Of a stretch of 50,747 nucleotides of DNA, positions 25,213-33,935 are shown piece after piece. The position numbers and the translations under genes were made by a program. Origin of the DNA: Bacteroidota bacterium (lineage in GTDB: Bacteria; Bacteroidota; Bacteroidia; JABDFU01); NCBI GenBank assembly GCA_013286655.1, contig JABDFG010000010.1, positions 1 to 50,747 on the forward strand. Direction: 5' to 3'. The notes below the pieces were generated by a model that saw only the letters and a program-made list of their open reading frames with translations, did no database searches and had not been told where the DNA came from. Within the stretch, counting starts at the first letter, position 1, and each line of letters begins with the position of its first letter.

Positions 25213-26427
25213 ATGGCAGAAGTAAAAGACATAGTTCAAAACAAACCCGTTGAAAAAATTTATTCAACACTTAACCTGGGTCCTACCCACCCGGCCACAC
25301 ATGGCATTTTCCAGAATATACTCAAAATGGACGGCGAAATCGTTATGGACGCAGAGTCAACGGTAGGATATATACACCGTGCCTTTGAGAAAATTGCAGA
25401 ACACCGGCCTTATAATCAAATCACTCCTTTAACAGATCGGCTAAATTATTGTTCCTCCCCTATCAACAATCTGGGCTGGCACATGACGGTTGAAAAACTG
25501 ATCAAAGCTGAGATTCCGAAACGTGTGCAATACCTGCGCATTATCATCATGGAGCTTTCCCGCATCGCCGATCACCTGGTTTGTAATAGTGTTATTGGGG
25601 TAGATACAGGAGCCATGACGGGATTTTTATACGTATTTCAATACCGGGAAAAAATTTACGAAATATTTGAAGAGATTTGCGGAGCACGCCTGACCACTAA
25701 CATTGGGCGCATCGGAGGTTTCGAACGTAACTGGAGCCCAACAGTCTGGAAAAAGCTAGATGAAGTTTTGGAAGTACTACCCAAAGGACTCCGGGAATTT
25801 GAGAACCTGCTGACACGTAACCGGATTTTCATAGACCGTGTTAGTGGCTGTGGCCCCATTTCTGCTGAAAAAGCCCTCTCTTATAGCTTTACTGGTCCTA
25901 ACCTGCGGGCTGCCGGAGTGGATTATGATGTGCGGGTTGCGAATCCTTATTCTTCCTACGAAGAATTTGACTTTAAAATTCCTGTTGGAACCACCGGGGA
26001 TACGTATGATCGTTTTATGGTGCGGGAACAGGAAATGTGGGAGAGTATCAGCATTATAAGGCAGGCGATTGAGAAAGTTAAAAAAGAACCTGCTGATATT
26101 TTCCATGGAAAAGTTCCGGAGTTTTACCTACCTGACAAAGAAGATGTTTACAATAAGATGGAAGCCCTTATCTATCACTTTAAAATAGTCATGGGCGAAA
26201 TGGATGTCCCTGTTGGAGAGGTATACCACGCAGTAGAAGGCGGAAACGGAGAACTTGGTTTTTACCTGGTAAGCGATGGAGGCCGTAATCCCTACCGTTT
26301 ACATTTCCGCAGACCTTGTTTTATTTATTATCAGGCTTATCCCGAAATGATCAAGGGAGGAATGCTGAGTGATGCCATATTAACAATGAGTAGTATGAAT
26401 GTAATAGCCGGAGAATTAGATGCCTGA
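25213..26427 (+). CDS. nuoD: NADH-quinone oxidoreductase subunit D
   Basis: Predicted 404 aa. The 49-kDa subunit signature is present ([20 protein letters not shown], later [19 protein letters not shown] and the ending [11 protein letters not shown]). It forms the quinone pocket with NuoB. The HP-x-x-HG element of the N-terminus includes the histidine that lines the quinone site. Start ATG follows the repeat spacer; the stop overlaps nuoE by eight bases. Confidence 0.98.
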   Translation: MAEVKDIVQNKPVEKIYSTLNLGPTHPATHGIFQNILKMDGEIVMDAESTVGYIHRAFEKIAEHRPYNQITPLTDRLNYCSSPINNLGWHMTVEKLIKAEIPKRVQYLRIIIMELSRIADHLVCNSVIGVDTGAMTGFLYVFQYREKIYEIFEEICGARLTTNIGRIGGFERNWSPTVWKKLDEVLEVLPKGLREFENLLTRNRIFIDRVSGCGPISAEKALSYSFTGPNLRAAGVDYDVRVANPYSSYEEFDFKIPVGTTGDTYDRFMVREQEMWESISIIRQAIEKVKKEPADIFHGKVPEFYLPDKEDVYNKMEALIYHFKIVMGEMDVPVGEVYHAVEGGNGELGFYLVSDGGRNPYRLHFRRPCFIYYQAYPEMIKGGMLSDAILTMSSMNVIAGELDA

Positions 26428-26950
26428 ATTTTCAACTGAAGCACAGGAACTTGTGCAACGCATTATTAAACGTTATCCGGAGGGTAAGCAAAAATCCGCG
26501 ATATTGCCGGTATTACATATTGCCCAGGCTGAATTTCAAGGCTGGTTGAGTGTTCCAGTAATGGATTATGTCGCTTCCTTGTTAAAAATACTTCCCATTG
26601 AAGTTTACGAGGTTGCATCCTTTTACAGTATGTTTAACCTTAAGCCTGTTGGTAAGTGTGTGATTGAAGTTTGCCGCACCGGACCTTGCTGGCTAATGGG
26701 CGCCGAGGACGTTGTACATCACATTGAAAAAAAACTAGGTGTTAAAGAAGGGGAAACCACTAAAGACGGCATGTTCACCCTGAAGACGGTAGAATGCCTT
26801 GCAGCCTGTGGTTCAGCCCCCATGATGCAGGTAGGCGAAACGTATCACGAAAACCTGAGTCTTGAAAAAGTGGATTCGATCTTAAACGAATACAAGACCA
26901 ATACAAAAGAACATATCTCGCATTGGGATAAAAAACACATAAAAAAATAA
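26420..26950 (+). CDS. nuoE: NADH-quinone oxidoreductase subunit E
   Basis: Predicted 176 aa. It has the thioredoxin-like [2Fe-2S] (N1a) motif: cysteines in EVCRTGPCWLMG and ECLAACGSAP. The helical N-terminus (ELVQRIIKRYPEGKQKSAIL) docks on NuoF. It belongs to the NADH dehydrogenase module in the cytoplasm. It starts inside the end of nuoD. Confidence 0.97.
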   Translation: MPEFSTEAQELVQRIIKRYPEGKQKSAILPVLHIAQAEFQGWLSVPVMDYVASLLKILPIEVYEVASFYSMFNLKPVGKCVIEVCRTGPCWLMGAEDVVHHIEKKLGVKEGETTKDGMFTLKTVECLAACGSAPMMQVGETYHENLSLEKVDSILNEYKTNTKEHISHWDKKHIKK

Positions 26951-26956
26951 AACGAT

Positions 26957-28297
26957 TTGGGCAGGCAGTTATTAATCGACAATATTAATCAGACAGGCAT
27001 TCATACGCTGGAAGGTTACCGTACCTATGGCGGTTACCAGGCGCTCGAAAAAGCGCTTCGGATGAAACCAGAGGACATCGTTGCAGAAGTCCAAAAATCC
27101 GGTCTCCGGGGCAGAGGGGGCGCCGGCTTCCCTACAGGAATGAAATGGAGTTTTATCGCAAAACCTCCCGGAGTCCCACGTCACCTGGTTTGTAATGCCG
27201 ATGAGAGTGAACCTGGAACCTTCAAAGACCGCTACCTGATGCAACGCAAACCTCACCTGCTGATTGAGGGGATGATCATTTCGAGTTTTGCTTTAGGAGC
27301 CAACCTTTCCTATATCTATATACGCGGAGAAATGATGGCCCAGTTCCACATTCTGCAAAACGCCATTGATGAAGCCTATGCGGCAGGCTTACTTGGTAAA
27401 AATATTTTAAACAGCGGCTTCGACCTCGATCTTCATGTACATTGTGGTGCAGGGGCCTATATCTGTGGCGAAGAAACTGCCCTGATTGAATCATTGGAAG
27501 GCAAAAGGGGCAATCCCCGGATCAAGCCCCCTTTCCCGGCTGTATCTGGAGTCTGGGACCGGCCGACGGTGGTAAACAATGTGGAAACAATCGCAGCAGT
27601 CGTCCCGGTGATTAATATTTCAGGAGAAGAGTACGCTAAAATAGGGATTGGCAAAAGCACAGGAACAAAACTGATTTCAGCCTGCGGTCATATTAATAAG
27701 CCGGGAGTGTACGAAATTGAATTGGGCGTACCCGTTGAAGAATTTATCTATTCCGAAAATTATTGCGGAGGAATAAAAGACGGCAGAAAACTCAAGGCGG
27801 TTGTAGCAGGTGGTTCGTCTGTCCCCATTCTTCCGGCAGAACTTATATTAAAAACAGCCAAGGGGGAACCCCGTTTAATGTCCTACGAATCACTGGGAGA
27901 TGGAGGCTTTGCCACCGGAACCATGCTCGGTTCGGGAGGTTTTATTGTGATGGATGAAAGCACCAGTGTGGTGAAAAATCTTTTCAACTTCACTCGCTTT
28001 TATCACCATGAAAGCTGCGGACAGTGCAGCCCCTGCAGAGAAGGAACCGGATGGATGGAGAAAATATTGCGTAAAATTCTGGATGGACGCGGAACAATCG
28101 CGGACATCGATTTATTGTGGGACATACAAGGTAAGATCGAAGGAAAAACAATCTGTCCATTAGGGGAAGCCGCAGCATGGCCCGTAGCTGCAGCGATCAG
28201 GCATTTCCGGCCGGAATTTGAAGAGTATGTAAAAAATCCACAAAACATTAAAGACGTAAAACATTATTACCGTTTGAATAATTTACAAGAAGCATAA
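26957..28297 (+). CDS. nuoF: NADH-quinone oxidoreductase subunit F
   Basis: Predicted 446 aa. NADH- and FMN-binding elements include GLRGRGGAGFPTGMKW and the GAYICGEETALIESLEG block. The N3 [4Fe-4S] ligands are in ESCGQCSPCREGTGW with the last cysteine in TICPLG. Translation seems to begin at a TTG six bases after nuoE; no ATG is available before the conserved region. It accepts hydride from NADH. Confidence 0.97.
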   Translation: MGRQLLIDNINQTGIHTLEGYRTYGGYQALEKALRMKPEDIVAEVQKSGLRGRGGAGFPTGMKWSFIAKPPGVPRHLVCNADESEPGTFKDRYLMQRKPHLLIEGMIISSFALGANLSYIYIRGEMMAQFHILQNAIDEAYAAGLLGKNILNSGFDLDLHVHCGAGAYICGEETALIESLEGKRGNPRIKPPFPAVSGVWDRPTVVNNVETIAAVVPVINISGEEYAKIGIGKSTGTKLISACGHINKPGVYEIELGVPVEEFIYSENYCGGIKDGRKLKAVVAGGSSVPILPAELILKTAKGEPRLMSYESLGDGGFATGTMLGSGGFIVMDESTSVVKNLFNFTRFYHHESCGQCSPCREGTGWMEKILRKILDGRGTIADIDLLWDIQGKIEGKTICPLGEAAAWPVAAAIRHFRPEFEEYVKNPQNIKDVKHYYRLNNLQEA

Positions 28298-28300
28298 GGA

Positions 28301-29314
28301 ATGGCAAAAGTCACCATTGACGGACATACGATAGAAGTACCAACTGGAACAACCATTTTGGAAGCAGCACGCATGATAGGCGGACCAATTGTTCCTCCTG
28401 CGATGTGTTACTATTCCAAACTGAAAACAACCGGAGGGTATTGCCGTACCTGTATCGTCAAAGTAAGTAAGGGTTCCGAAAAGGACCCTCGCCCCATGCC
28501 CAAACCGGTTGCTTCCTGCCGTACAACCGTGATGGATGGTATGGAAGTGCAAAACATCACCTCTCCCGATTTACTGGAAGCCCGTGCAGGTGTGGTTGAG
28601 TTTTTATTACTCAACCATCCTTTGGATTGTCCGATATGCGATCAGGCGGGAGAATGCCATTTACAGGATTTAGGATACGAAAACGGAAAATCCAAAACCC
28701 GCTACGAATTTGATCGCCGGGAGTTTGAACCCATTGAGATCGGCGACAAGATAAAACTGCACATGAAACGCTGCATCCACTGCTTTCGTTGTGTAAAACT
28801 AGCGGAACAACTGACACCCGAACGCTTTCAGGGAATGTTGAACCGGGGGGATCATTCCGAAATTTCTACGTACATAAAACATGCAATCGACAATGAATTT
28901 TCCGGCAACATGATTGATGTTTGTCCCGTGGGAGCTTTAACCGATAAAACATTTCGGTTCAAAAGCCGCGTCTGGTTTGTTAATCCGGAAGATGCGCACC
29001 GCAATTGCAGCAAATGTGCAGGAAAAGCACGGATCTGGCTGAAAGGAGAAGAGGTCCTGCGCGTTACAGCGCGCAAAGACAAGTATGGCGAAGCCATTGA
29101 CTGGATCTGCAACGAATGTCGTTTTGACAAAAAGAAAACGAGCGACTGGGTAATCGAAAAGCCTACTCATATTGATCGTCATTCGGTCATCTCCATGAAT
29201 CACTATGAGTCGCTGAAAGATTTAAAGCAGGATGTGGACAAACAACAAAAACAATTGGTCAACAAAAAAGTAAACTTAGGACAGGGTGCATTAAACCCGA
29301 ATAATAGTATTTAG
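28301..29314 (+). CDS. nuoG: NADH-quinone oxidoreductase subunit G, short form
   Basis: Predicted 337 aa, versus about 700-900 in classic NuoG. It keeps the N-terminal [2Fe-2S] ferredoxin domain (MCYYSKLKTTGGYCRTC), the His/Cys [4Fe-4S] motif NHPLDCPICDQAGECHLQD, and the ferredoxin pair (KRCIHCFRC and VCPVGALT). A further cysteine set (NCSKCAG and WICNECRF) follows. The large molybdopterin-like domain is missing, and the frame ends naturally with no trace of it before nuoH three bases later. The same short form is, to my knowledge, usual in Bacteroidota. Confidence 0.95.
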   Translation: MAKVTIDGHTIEVPTGTTILEAARMIGGPIVPPAMCYYSKLKTTGGYCRTCIVKVSKGSEKDPRPMPKPVASCRTTVMDGMEVQNITSPDLLEARAGVVEFLLLNHPLDCPICDQAGECHLQDLGYENGKSKTRYEFDRREFEPIEIGDKIKLHMKRCIHCFRCVKLAEQLTPERFQGMLNRGDHSEISTYIKHAIDNEFSGNMIDVCPVGALTDKTFRFKSRVWFVNPEDAHRNCSKCAGKARIWLKGEEVLRVTARKDKYGEAIDWICNECRFDKKKTSDWVIEKPTHIDRHSVISMNHYESLKDLKQDVDKQQKQLVNKKVNLGQGALNPNNSI

Positions 29315-29317
29315 TAC

Positions 29318-30349
29318 ATGGTATCTTTTATCACCTATAAGCTCATTCTTGTCATCATTGTATTCCTGGTGTCATTGCTCATTGCCATGTATTCCACGTA
29401 TGCGGAACGGAAGGTAGCTGCGTTTCTTCAGGATCGCATAGGACCCAACCGTGCCGGTCCTTTCGGGATATTACAACCCCTGGCAGACGGAGTCAAAATG
29501 TTCATGAAAGAAGAAATCATTCCGGACGTATCCAACAAATGGCTGTTCATTCTGGGTCCCTGTATCGCGATGCTAACTGCCTGTATGACGGGCGTAGTGA
29601 TACCCTGGGGCGGCGTACTCACCATTAGAGGGCATGAATATCCCATGCAGGTGACCGATATAAATATTGGCATATTATACTTGCTGGGTGTTGTTTCTAT
29701 TGGTGTTTATGGCATTATGATCGGGGGCTGGGCTTCAAATAATAAATATTCCCTGCTGGGAGCGCTTCGTGCTTCTTCACAAATGATCAGCTACGAGTTG
29801 GCGATGGGCTTCGCGATCATCGCGCTGGTGATGCATACCGGAACACTGAGTGTTCGTGAAATATCCGAAATGCAAACAGGCTGGCACTGGAACATTATTT
29901 ATCAGCCTTTAGGCTTTCTGATTTTCATCATTTGTGCTTTTGCTGAAACCAACCGGGCCCCCTTTGACCTTCCCGAATGCGAAAGCGAATTAATCGGAGG
30001 TTACCATACGGAATACAGCAGTATGAAACTTGGATTTTACCTCTTTGCCGAATACATTAATATGTTTATTTCTTCGGCTGTGATAGCTACTCTATATTTC
30101 GGAGGTTACCATGTACCCTTCCTTGGCCGTTTTGTCCATGACGCAAATGCCCTGGCTATTTTAGGTTCCGTATTTCTCTTCGCTAAAATATTTTTCTTCA
30201 TCTTTTTCTTCATGTGGATACGCTGGACATTACCCCGCTTCCGCTATGATCAGTTAATGCATTTAGGTTGGAAAATATTAATTCCTTTGTCATTATTGAA
30301 TGTTGCCATAACGGGTATACTGATGTACCTGACGGGAAGAATACATTAA
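29318..30349 (+). CDS. nuoH: NADH-quinone oxidoreductase subunit H
   Basis: Predicted 343 aa with eight or so transmembrane helices. Signature segments are YAERKVAAFLQDRIGPNRAG, in the first quarter, and FAETNRAPFDLPECESELIG, the conserved loop at the quinone site. It connects the membrane arm to the Q module (ND1 equivalent). It starts three bases after nuoG. A long spacer with inverted repeats follows it. Confidence 0.98.
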   Translation: MVSFITYKLILVIIVFLVSLLIAMYSTYAERKVAAFLQDRIGPNRAGPFGILQPLADGVKMFMKEEIIPDVSNKWLFILGPCIAMLTACMTGVVIPWGGVLTIRGHEYPMQVTDINIGILYLLGVVSIGVYGIMIGGWASNNKYSLLGALRASSQMISYELAMGFAIIALVMHTGTLSVREISEMQTGWHWNIIYQPLGFLIFIICAFAETNRAPFDLPECESELIGGYHTEYSSMKLGFYLFAEYINMFISSAVIATLYFGGYHVPFLGRFVHDANALAILGSVFLFAKIFFFIFFFMWIRWTLPRFRYDQLMHLGWKILIPLSLLNVAITGILMYLTGRIH

Positions 30350-30480
30350 ATAGCGAATAGTTAATAGCGAGTAGCCAATAGGGAAACGAGAAAATAAATG
30401 AAAGGATTAAAAAAACATATTAAGATATACATAGCTAACCTACCCCTATTCGCTATTGGCTATTCGCTAATCGCTAATTC
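30349..30480. repeat. Inverted degenerate repeats in the nuoH-nuoI spacer
   Basis: The left arm carries TAGCGAATAG (30351-30360) and TAGCCAATAG (30372-30381). The right arm carries exact inverse copies CTATTGGCTA (30453-30462) and CTATTCGCTA (30446-30455 and 30460-30469), in the order needed to fold. The spacer is 146 bp, long for this operon, and could form a large hairpin with a loop of about 70 bases. Confidence 0.8.
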
Positions 30481-30495
30481 AGTAATATTCAACCC

Positions 30496-31092
30496 ATGTT
30501 AACAAACAGATCACAAGCAGTAGCAAAAAAAGAAATGACGCTGGCCGAGCGCCTTTACTTACCTGCTATCCTGCATGGCCTGAAAATTACGGTGAGCCAT
30601 TTCTTTAAAAAGAAAGTCACCATTAAATACCCGGAAGAAAAACGGGAATTCAGCAAGGTATACCGTGGCACTCATGTTTTGAAACGTGACGAGATTGGGG
30701 CTGAACGTTGTACCGCCTGCGGCTTATGTGCCGTGGCCTGCCCTGCGGAAGCGATCACGATGGTTGCCGCTGAACGCAAAAAGGGGGAAGAGAAATTATA
30801 CCGGGAAGAAAAATACGCCAGCGTATACGAAATCAATATGTTGCGCTGCATCTTCTGTGGTTTATGCGAAGATGCCTGTCCCAAGGAAGCGATATTTCTG
30901 ACTGACCGGATTACCCCTTCTACTTTTAAACGCGGAGAAAATATTTACGGCAAAAACAAACTGGTGGAACCGATCGACAAACCGATTGATATAAGTGCCC
31001 GCCAAACCCAGGCAGTATTGGAATTTAAAAAACACAAAGAGTTTGCACACAATAAAGTATATACAGAAAAACAATTGCCAAACAAACATTAA
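30496..31092 (+). CDS. nuoI: NADH-quinone oxidoreductase subunit I
   Basis: Predicted 198 aa. Two ferredoxin-type C-x-x-C-x-x-C-x-x-x-CP motifs are visible (RCTACGLCAVACPAEAI and RCIFCGLCEDACPKEAI), holding clusters N6a and N6b that carry electrons towards NuoB. The N-terminal ~60 residues (LAERLYLPAILHGLKIT) are an amphipathic membrane-contact region. The C-terminal tail after the second motif is longer than the minimal subunit. Confidence 0.97.
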   Translation: MLTNRSQAVAKKEMTLAERLYLPAILHGLKITVSHFFKKKVTIKYPEEKREFSKVYRGTHVLKRDEIGAERCTACGLCAVACPAEAITMVAAERKKGEEKLYREEKYASVYEINMLRCIFCGLCEDACPKEAIFLTDRITPSTFKRGENIYGKNKLVEPIDKPIDISARQTQAVLEFKKHKEFAHNKVYTEKQLPNKH

Positions 31093-31150
31093 AAATCACC
31101 AAACAATATTAAAAATTATCATACAACTATTAAAAACGAAAAATATTAAC
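31088..31150 (+). repeat. Three imperfect ATTAAAAA-led repeats, nuoI-nuoJ spacer
   Basis: The spacer repeats ATTAAAAA three times (a fourth is partial) at intervals of about 20, 21 and 16 bases, each followed by an A/C-rich filler. The first copy overlaps the nuoI stop codon. The pattern is degenerate and A-rich. Confidence 0.55.
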
Positions 31151-31168
31151 AGCGCCTACTAAAAGTAT

Positions 31169-31672
31169 ATGACCCTTTACCTTTTCTACTTTCTTTCCTT
31201 TCTTGCCATCATCAGTGCTTTGATGGTAGTCGTTTCTAAAAATCCTGTCAACAGTGTTCTGTTTTTAATCATTACTTTTTTTGCCATCGCCGGACATTAC
31301 GTATTACTGAATGCTCAGTTCCTGGCAGCCGTCCATATCATTGTTTATGCAGGAGCCATCATGGTATTGTTCCTGTATGTTATTATGATGATGAACTTCA
31401 GTAAAGAGTCTGAACCCAGCAAAACCAAGTTGTCACAAATTGTTGCGACTGTCGCAGGGGGCATCTTCCTGATCACACTGATAGGAGCGCTGCACTTTTA
31501 TGATGTTGACATGAGCCCAGGCCATTCAGATCCGGGAGCGGGTTTGGTTGGGGCATTGGGGAAGGTCTTGTTCAGCAAATTTTTGTTGCCGTTTGAAATT
31601 TCGTCCCTGCTTTTTCTCGCAGCGATGACTGGTGTTGTATTATTGGGCAAAAAAAATAATGATAATAGTTAG
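31169..31672 (+). CDS. nuoJ: NADH-quinone oxidoreductase subunit J
   Basis: Predicted 167 aa, five transmembrane helices (ND6 equivalent). The conserved helix [20 protein letters not shown], with its pi-bulge region, is intact and is important for coupling. It ends [13 protein letters not shown]. NuoK starts two bases downstream. Confidence 0.96.
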   Translation: MTLYLFYFLSFLAIISALMVVVSKNPVNSVLFLIITFFAIAGHYVLLNAQFLAAVHIIVYAGAIMVLFLYVIMMMNFSKESEPSKTKLSQIVATVAGGIFLITLIGALHFYDVDMSPGHSDPGAGLVGALGKVLFSKFLLPFEISSLLFLAAMTGVVLLGKKNNDNS

Positions 31673-31674
31673 TT

Positions 31675-31992
31675 ATGCAGACCATCCATAACATACCCAT
31701 GAACATGTACTTATTATTAAGTACCGTTCTTTTCTCCATTGGCGTCTTCGGTGTGTTGCTACGCCGGAATGCGATCATTATTTTCATGTGTGTCGAACTG
31801 ATGCTCAATGCGGTTAACTTATTGTTCGTTGCCTTTTCCGCATATTTAGGAGATACGCAGGGACAGGTATTTGTATTTTTTATAATGGCTGTTGCTGCTG
31901 CTGAAGTTGCTGTCGGTCTTGCTATTCTTACCATGATCCACAGGAATACAGGATCTGTCGATATTGAAACCTTGAATAAATTGAAACATTAA
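31675..31992 (+). CDS. nuoK: NADH-quinone oxidoreductase subunit K
   Basis: Predicted 105 aa with three transmembrane helices (ND4L equivalent). The conserved glutamates are in [17 protein letters not shown] and the AEVAVGLAI segment, both of which contribute to the proton path. The ATG at 31675 was chosen for its close spacing to nuoJ; ATGs nine and eleven codons in are alternatives that give the more common length. Confidence 0.95.
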   Translation: MQTIHNIPMNMYLLLSTVLFSIGVFGVLLRRNAIIIFMCVELMLNAVNLLFVAFSAYLGDTQGQVFVFFIMAVAAAEVAVGLAILTMIHRNTGSVDIETLNKLKH

Positions 31993-32018
31993 GACCAAAA
32001 AAGCGCTAACGAACAGAT

Positions 32019-33914
32019 ATGAATCAATTAATACCACTTATTCCTTTATTTCCACTGATCGGATTCCTGATCGTTGGATTATTCGGCAAGAAAATTTCAA
32101 AAAACAGTATCAGCATTCTTGCCAGTGGAAGCATATTGGCATCTTTTCTTGTATCGGTAGCGGTTTTCGTTCAGGTCCAAAATTCCGCAAGCCATGCTAT
32201 CACGGTCAATTTATTCGACTGGATTTCCTCCGGTAAACTTCATGTGTCATTTTCCTTTTTGGCAGATCCGCTCTCTGCGTTATTCCTGCTGATCATCACT
32301 GGGGTTGGTTTCTTAATTCATGTGTATTCTGTTGGTTACATGAAGGAAGACGAAGGATTCCACCGCTTCTTCGCTTACCTCAATCTGTTTGTGTTTTTCA
32401 TGTTGCTTCTGGTATTGGGTTCCAATTACCTGATCCTGTTTGTTGGTTGGGAAGGCGTGGGGCTCTGCTCCTATCTGCTCATCGGCTTTTGGTTCAAAAA
32501 CACAGCTTTCAATAATGCTGCAAAGAAAGCGTTCATCATGAACCGCATCGGGGATCTTGGCTTTTTGTTGGGCATTCTTTTGATCTACCTGACCTTCGGC
32601 AGTATTAACTATATCGAAGTATTTGGACAGGCCAAATTTTTCAGTTCGGAACAACCTGTTATTACTGCGATTACGTTATTGCTATTTATCGGGGCGATGG
32701 GCAAAAGTGCACAGCTGCCCTTATATACCTGGCTCCCGGATGCCATGGCAGGGCCAACACCCGTATCCGCCTTGATTCATGCTGCAACCATGGTAACCGC
32801 CGGTGTATACATGATCGCCCGTTCCAACATCTTATATACCCTTTCTCCTTTTTCCATGCAGGTGGTTGCAATCGTTGGCGTACTCACTTCTCTTTTTGCC
32901 GCTTCCATCGGGTTGTTCCAAAACGACATTAAAAAAGTGTTGGCATATTCTACCGTGAGTCAACTGGGTTTAATGTTCCTAGCCTTAGGTGTAGGGGCCT
33001 ATACAACAGGTGTCTTCCACGTGATGACGCATGCCTTCTTCAAAGCCCTGCTTTTTCTTGGTGCAGGGAGTGTTATACATGCCATGGGCGGAGAACAGGA
33101 TATCCGCAAAATGGGCGGACTTAAAAAATACCTACCCCTCACTTACCTCACTTTCCTGGCTGGAACGCTCGCTATATCTGGAATTTTTCCTTTTGCCGGT
33201 TTCTTTTCCAAAGATGAAATTCTTGCACATACGTTTGAACACAACAAATTTCTTTGGTTTTTAGCAAGCATTGCATCTGCTATGACGGCTTTCTATATGT
33301 TCCGTTTGCTTTATTTAACTTTCTTCTCAGGGTTCCGGGGAACAAAAGAGCAGGAACATCATTTACACGAATCTCCGAAATCCATGACGATTCCATTGAT
33401 ACTGCTGGCCATACTTTCCCTTGTCGGGGGATTTGTGGGTATTCCGGAGGTGTTCCATGTATCACATTGGCTGAACGGTTTTCTCGCTCCGGTGTTTGCC
33501 GATTCGGAAATGAAAACGATGCCGGAGTATACCCACCATGGTACGGAAATTACGTTGATACTCTTCGCCTTGAGTGTTGCTATTGCAATGATCTACCTGG
33601 CAAATAATTATTATGTAAGACTGGGGAAACGCCCTCCCGAAGAGGGCGCAGCTATTCCTCCTTTCCAAAAAGTGCTGTACAATAAATATTATGTAGATGA
33701 ACTTTACACAACCGTGTTCATGAAACCTTTTAATTGGGTATCGGATAAATTCTACCGTTTTATTGAATTACGCTTTGTGAATGTAATCGTTAATTCTGTT
33801 GGCGAAGGGGTTAGCTGGGGTAGCCGTACACTTCGCCTTTTACAGACCGGAAGTATTGAATTTTATTTATTGATAATGGTACTAAGTATTGCCCTGATCC
33901 TTTTTGTCAGATGA
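32019..33914 (+). CDS. nuoL: NADH-quinone oxidoreductase subunit L
   Basis: Predicted 631 aa, the largest antiporter-like membrane subunit (ND5 equivalent). Core motifs are present: GWEGVGLCSYLLIGFWF, MGKSAQLPLYTWLPDAMAGP, PVSALIHAATMVTAGVYMIA, and the KALLFLGAGSVIHA segment. The C-terminal long horizontal helix region (VSDKFYRFIELRFVNVIVNS) and last helix are intact. It pumps one proton channel at the distal end of the arm. Confidence 0.97.
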   Translation: MNQLIPLIPLFPLIGFLIVGLFGKKISKNSISILASGSILASFLVSVAVFVQVQNSASHAITVNLFDWISSGKLHVSFSFLADPLSALFLLIITGVGFLIHVYSVGYMKEDEGFHRFFAYLNLFVFFMLLLVLGSNYLILFVGWEGVGLCSYLLIGFWFKNTAFNNAAKKAFIMNRIGDLGFLLGILLIYLTFGSINYIEVFGQAKFFSSEQPVITAITLLLFIGAMGKSAQLPLYTWLPDAMAGPTPVSALIHAATMVTAGVYMIARSNILYTLSPFSMQVVAIVGVLTSLFAASIGLFQNDIKKVLAYSTVSQLGLMFLALGVGAYTTGVFHVMTHAFFKALLFLGAGSVIHAMGGEQDIRKMGGLKKYLPLTYLTFLAGTLAISGIFPFAGFFSKDEILAHTFEHNKFLWFLASIASAMTAFYMFRLLYLTFFSGFRGTKEQEHHLHESPKSMTIPLILLAILSLVGGFVGIPEVFHVSHWLNGFLAPVFADSEMKTMPEYTHHGTEITLILFALSVAIAMIYLANNYYVRLGKRPPEEGAAIPPFQKVLYNKYYVDELYTTVFMKPFNWVSDKFYRFIELRFVNVIVNSVGEGVSWGSRTLRLLQTGSIEFYLLIMVLSIALILFVR

Positions 33915-33935
33915 TACGGTAATAGAAATTAAATT

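Noticed and set aside
28301-29314. NuoG as a truncated pseudogene
   Set aside because: The frame ends naturally three bases before nuoH with all cluster motifs intact, and short NuoG is expected in this phylum.
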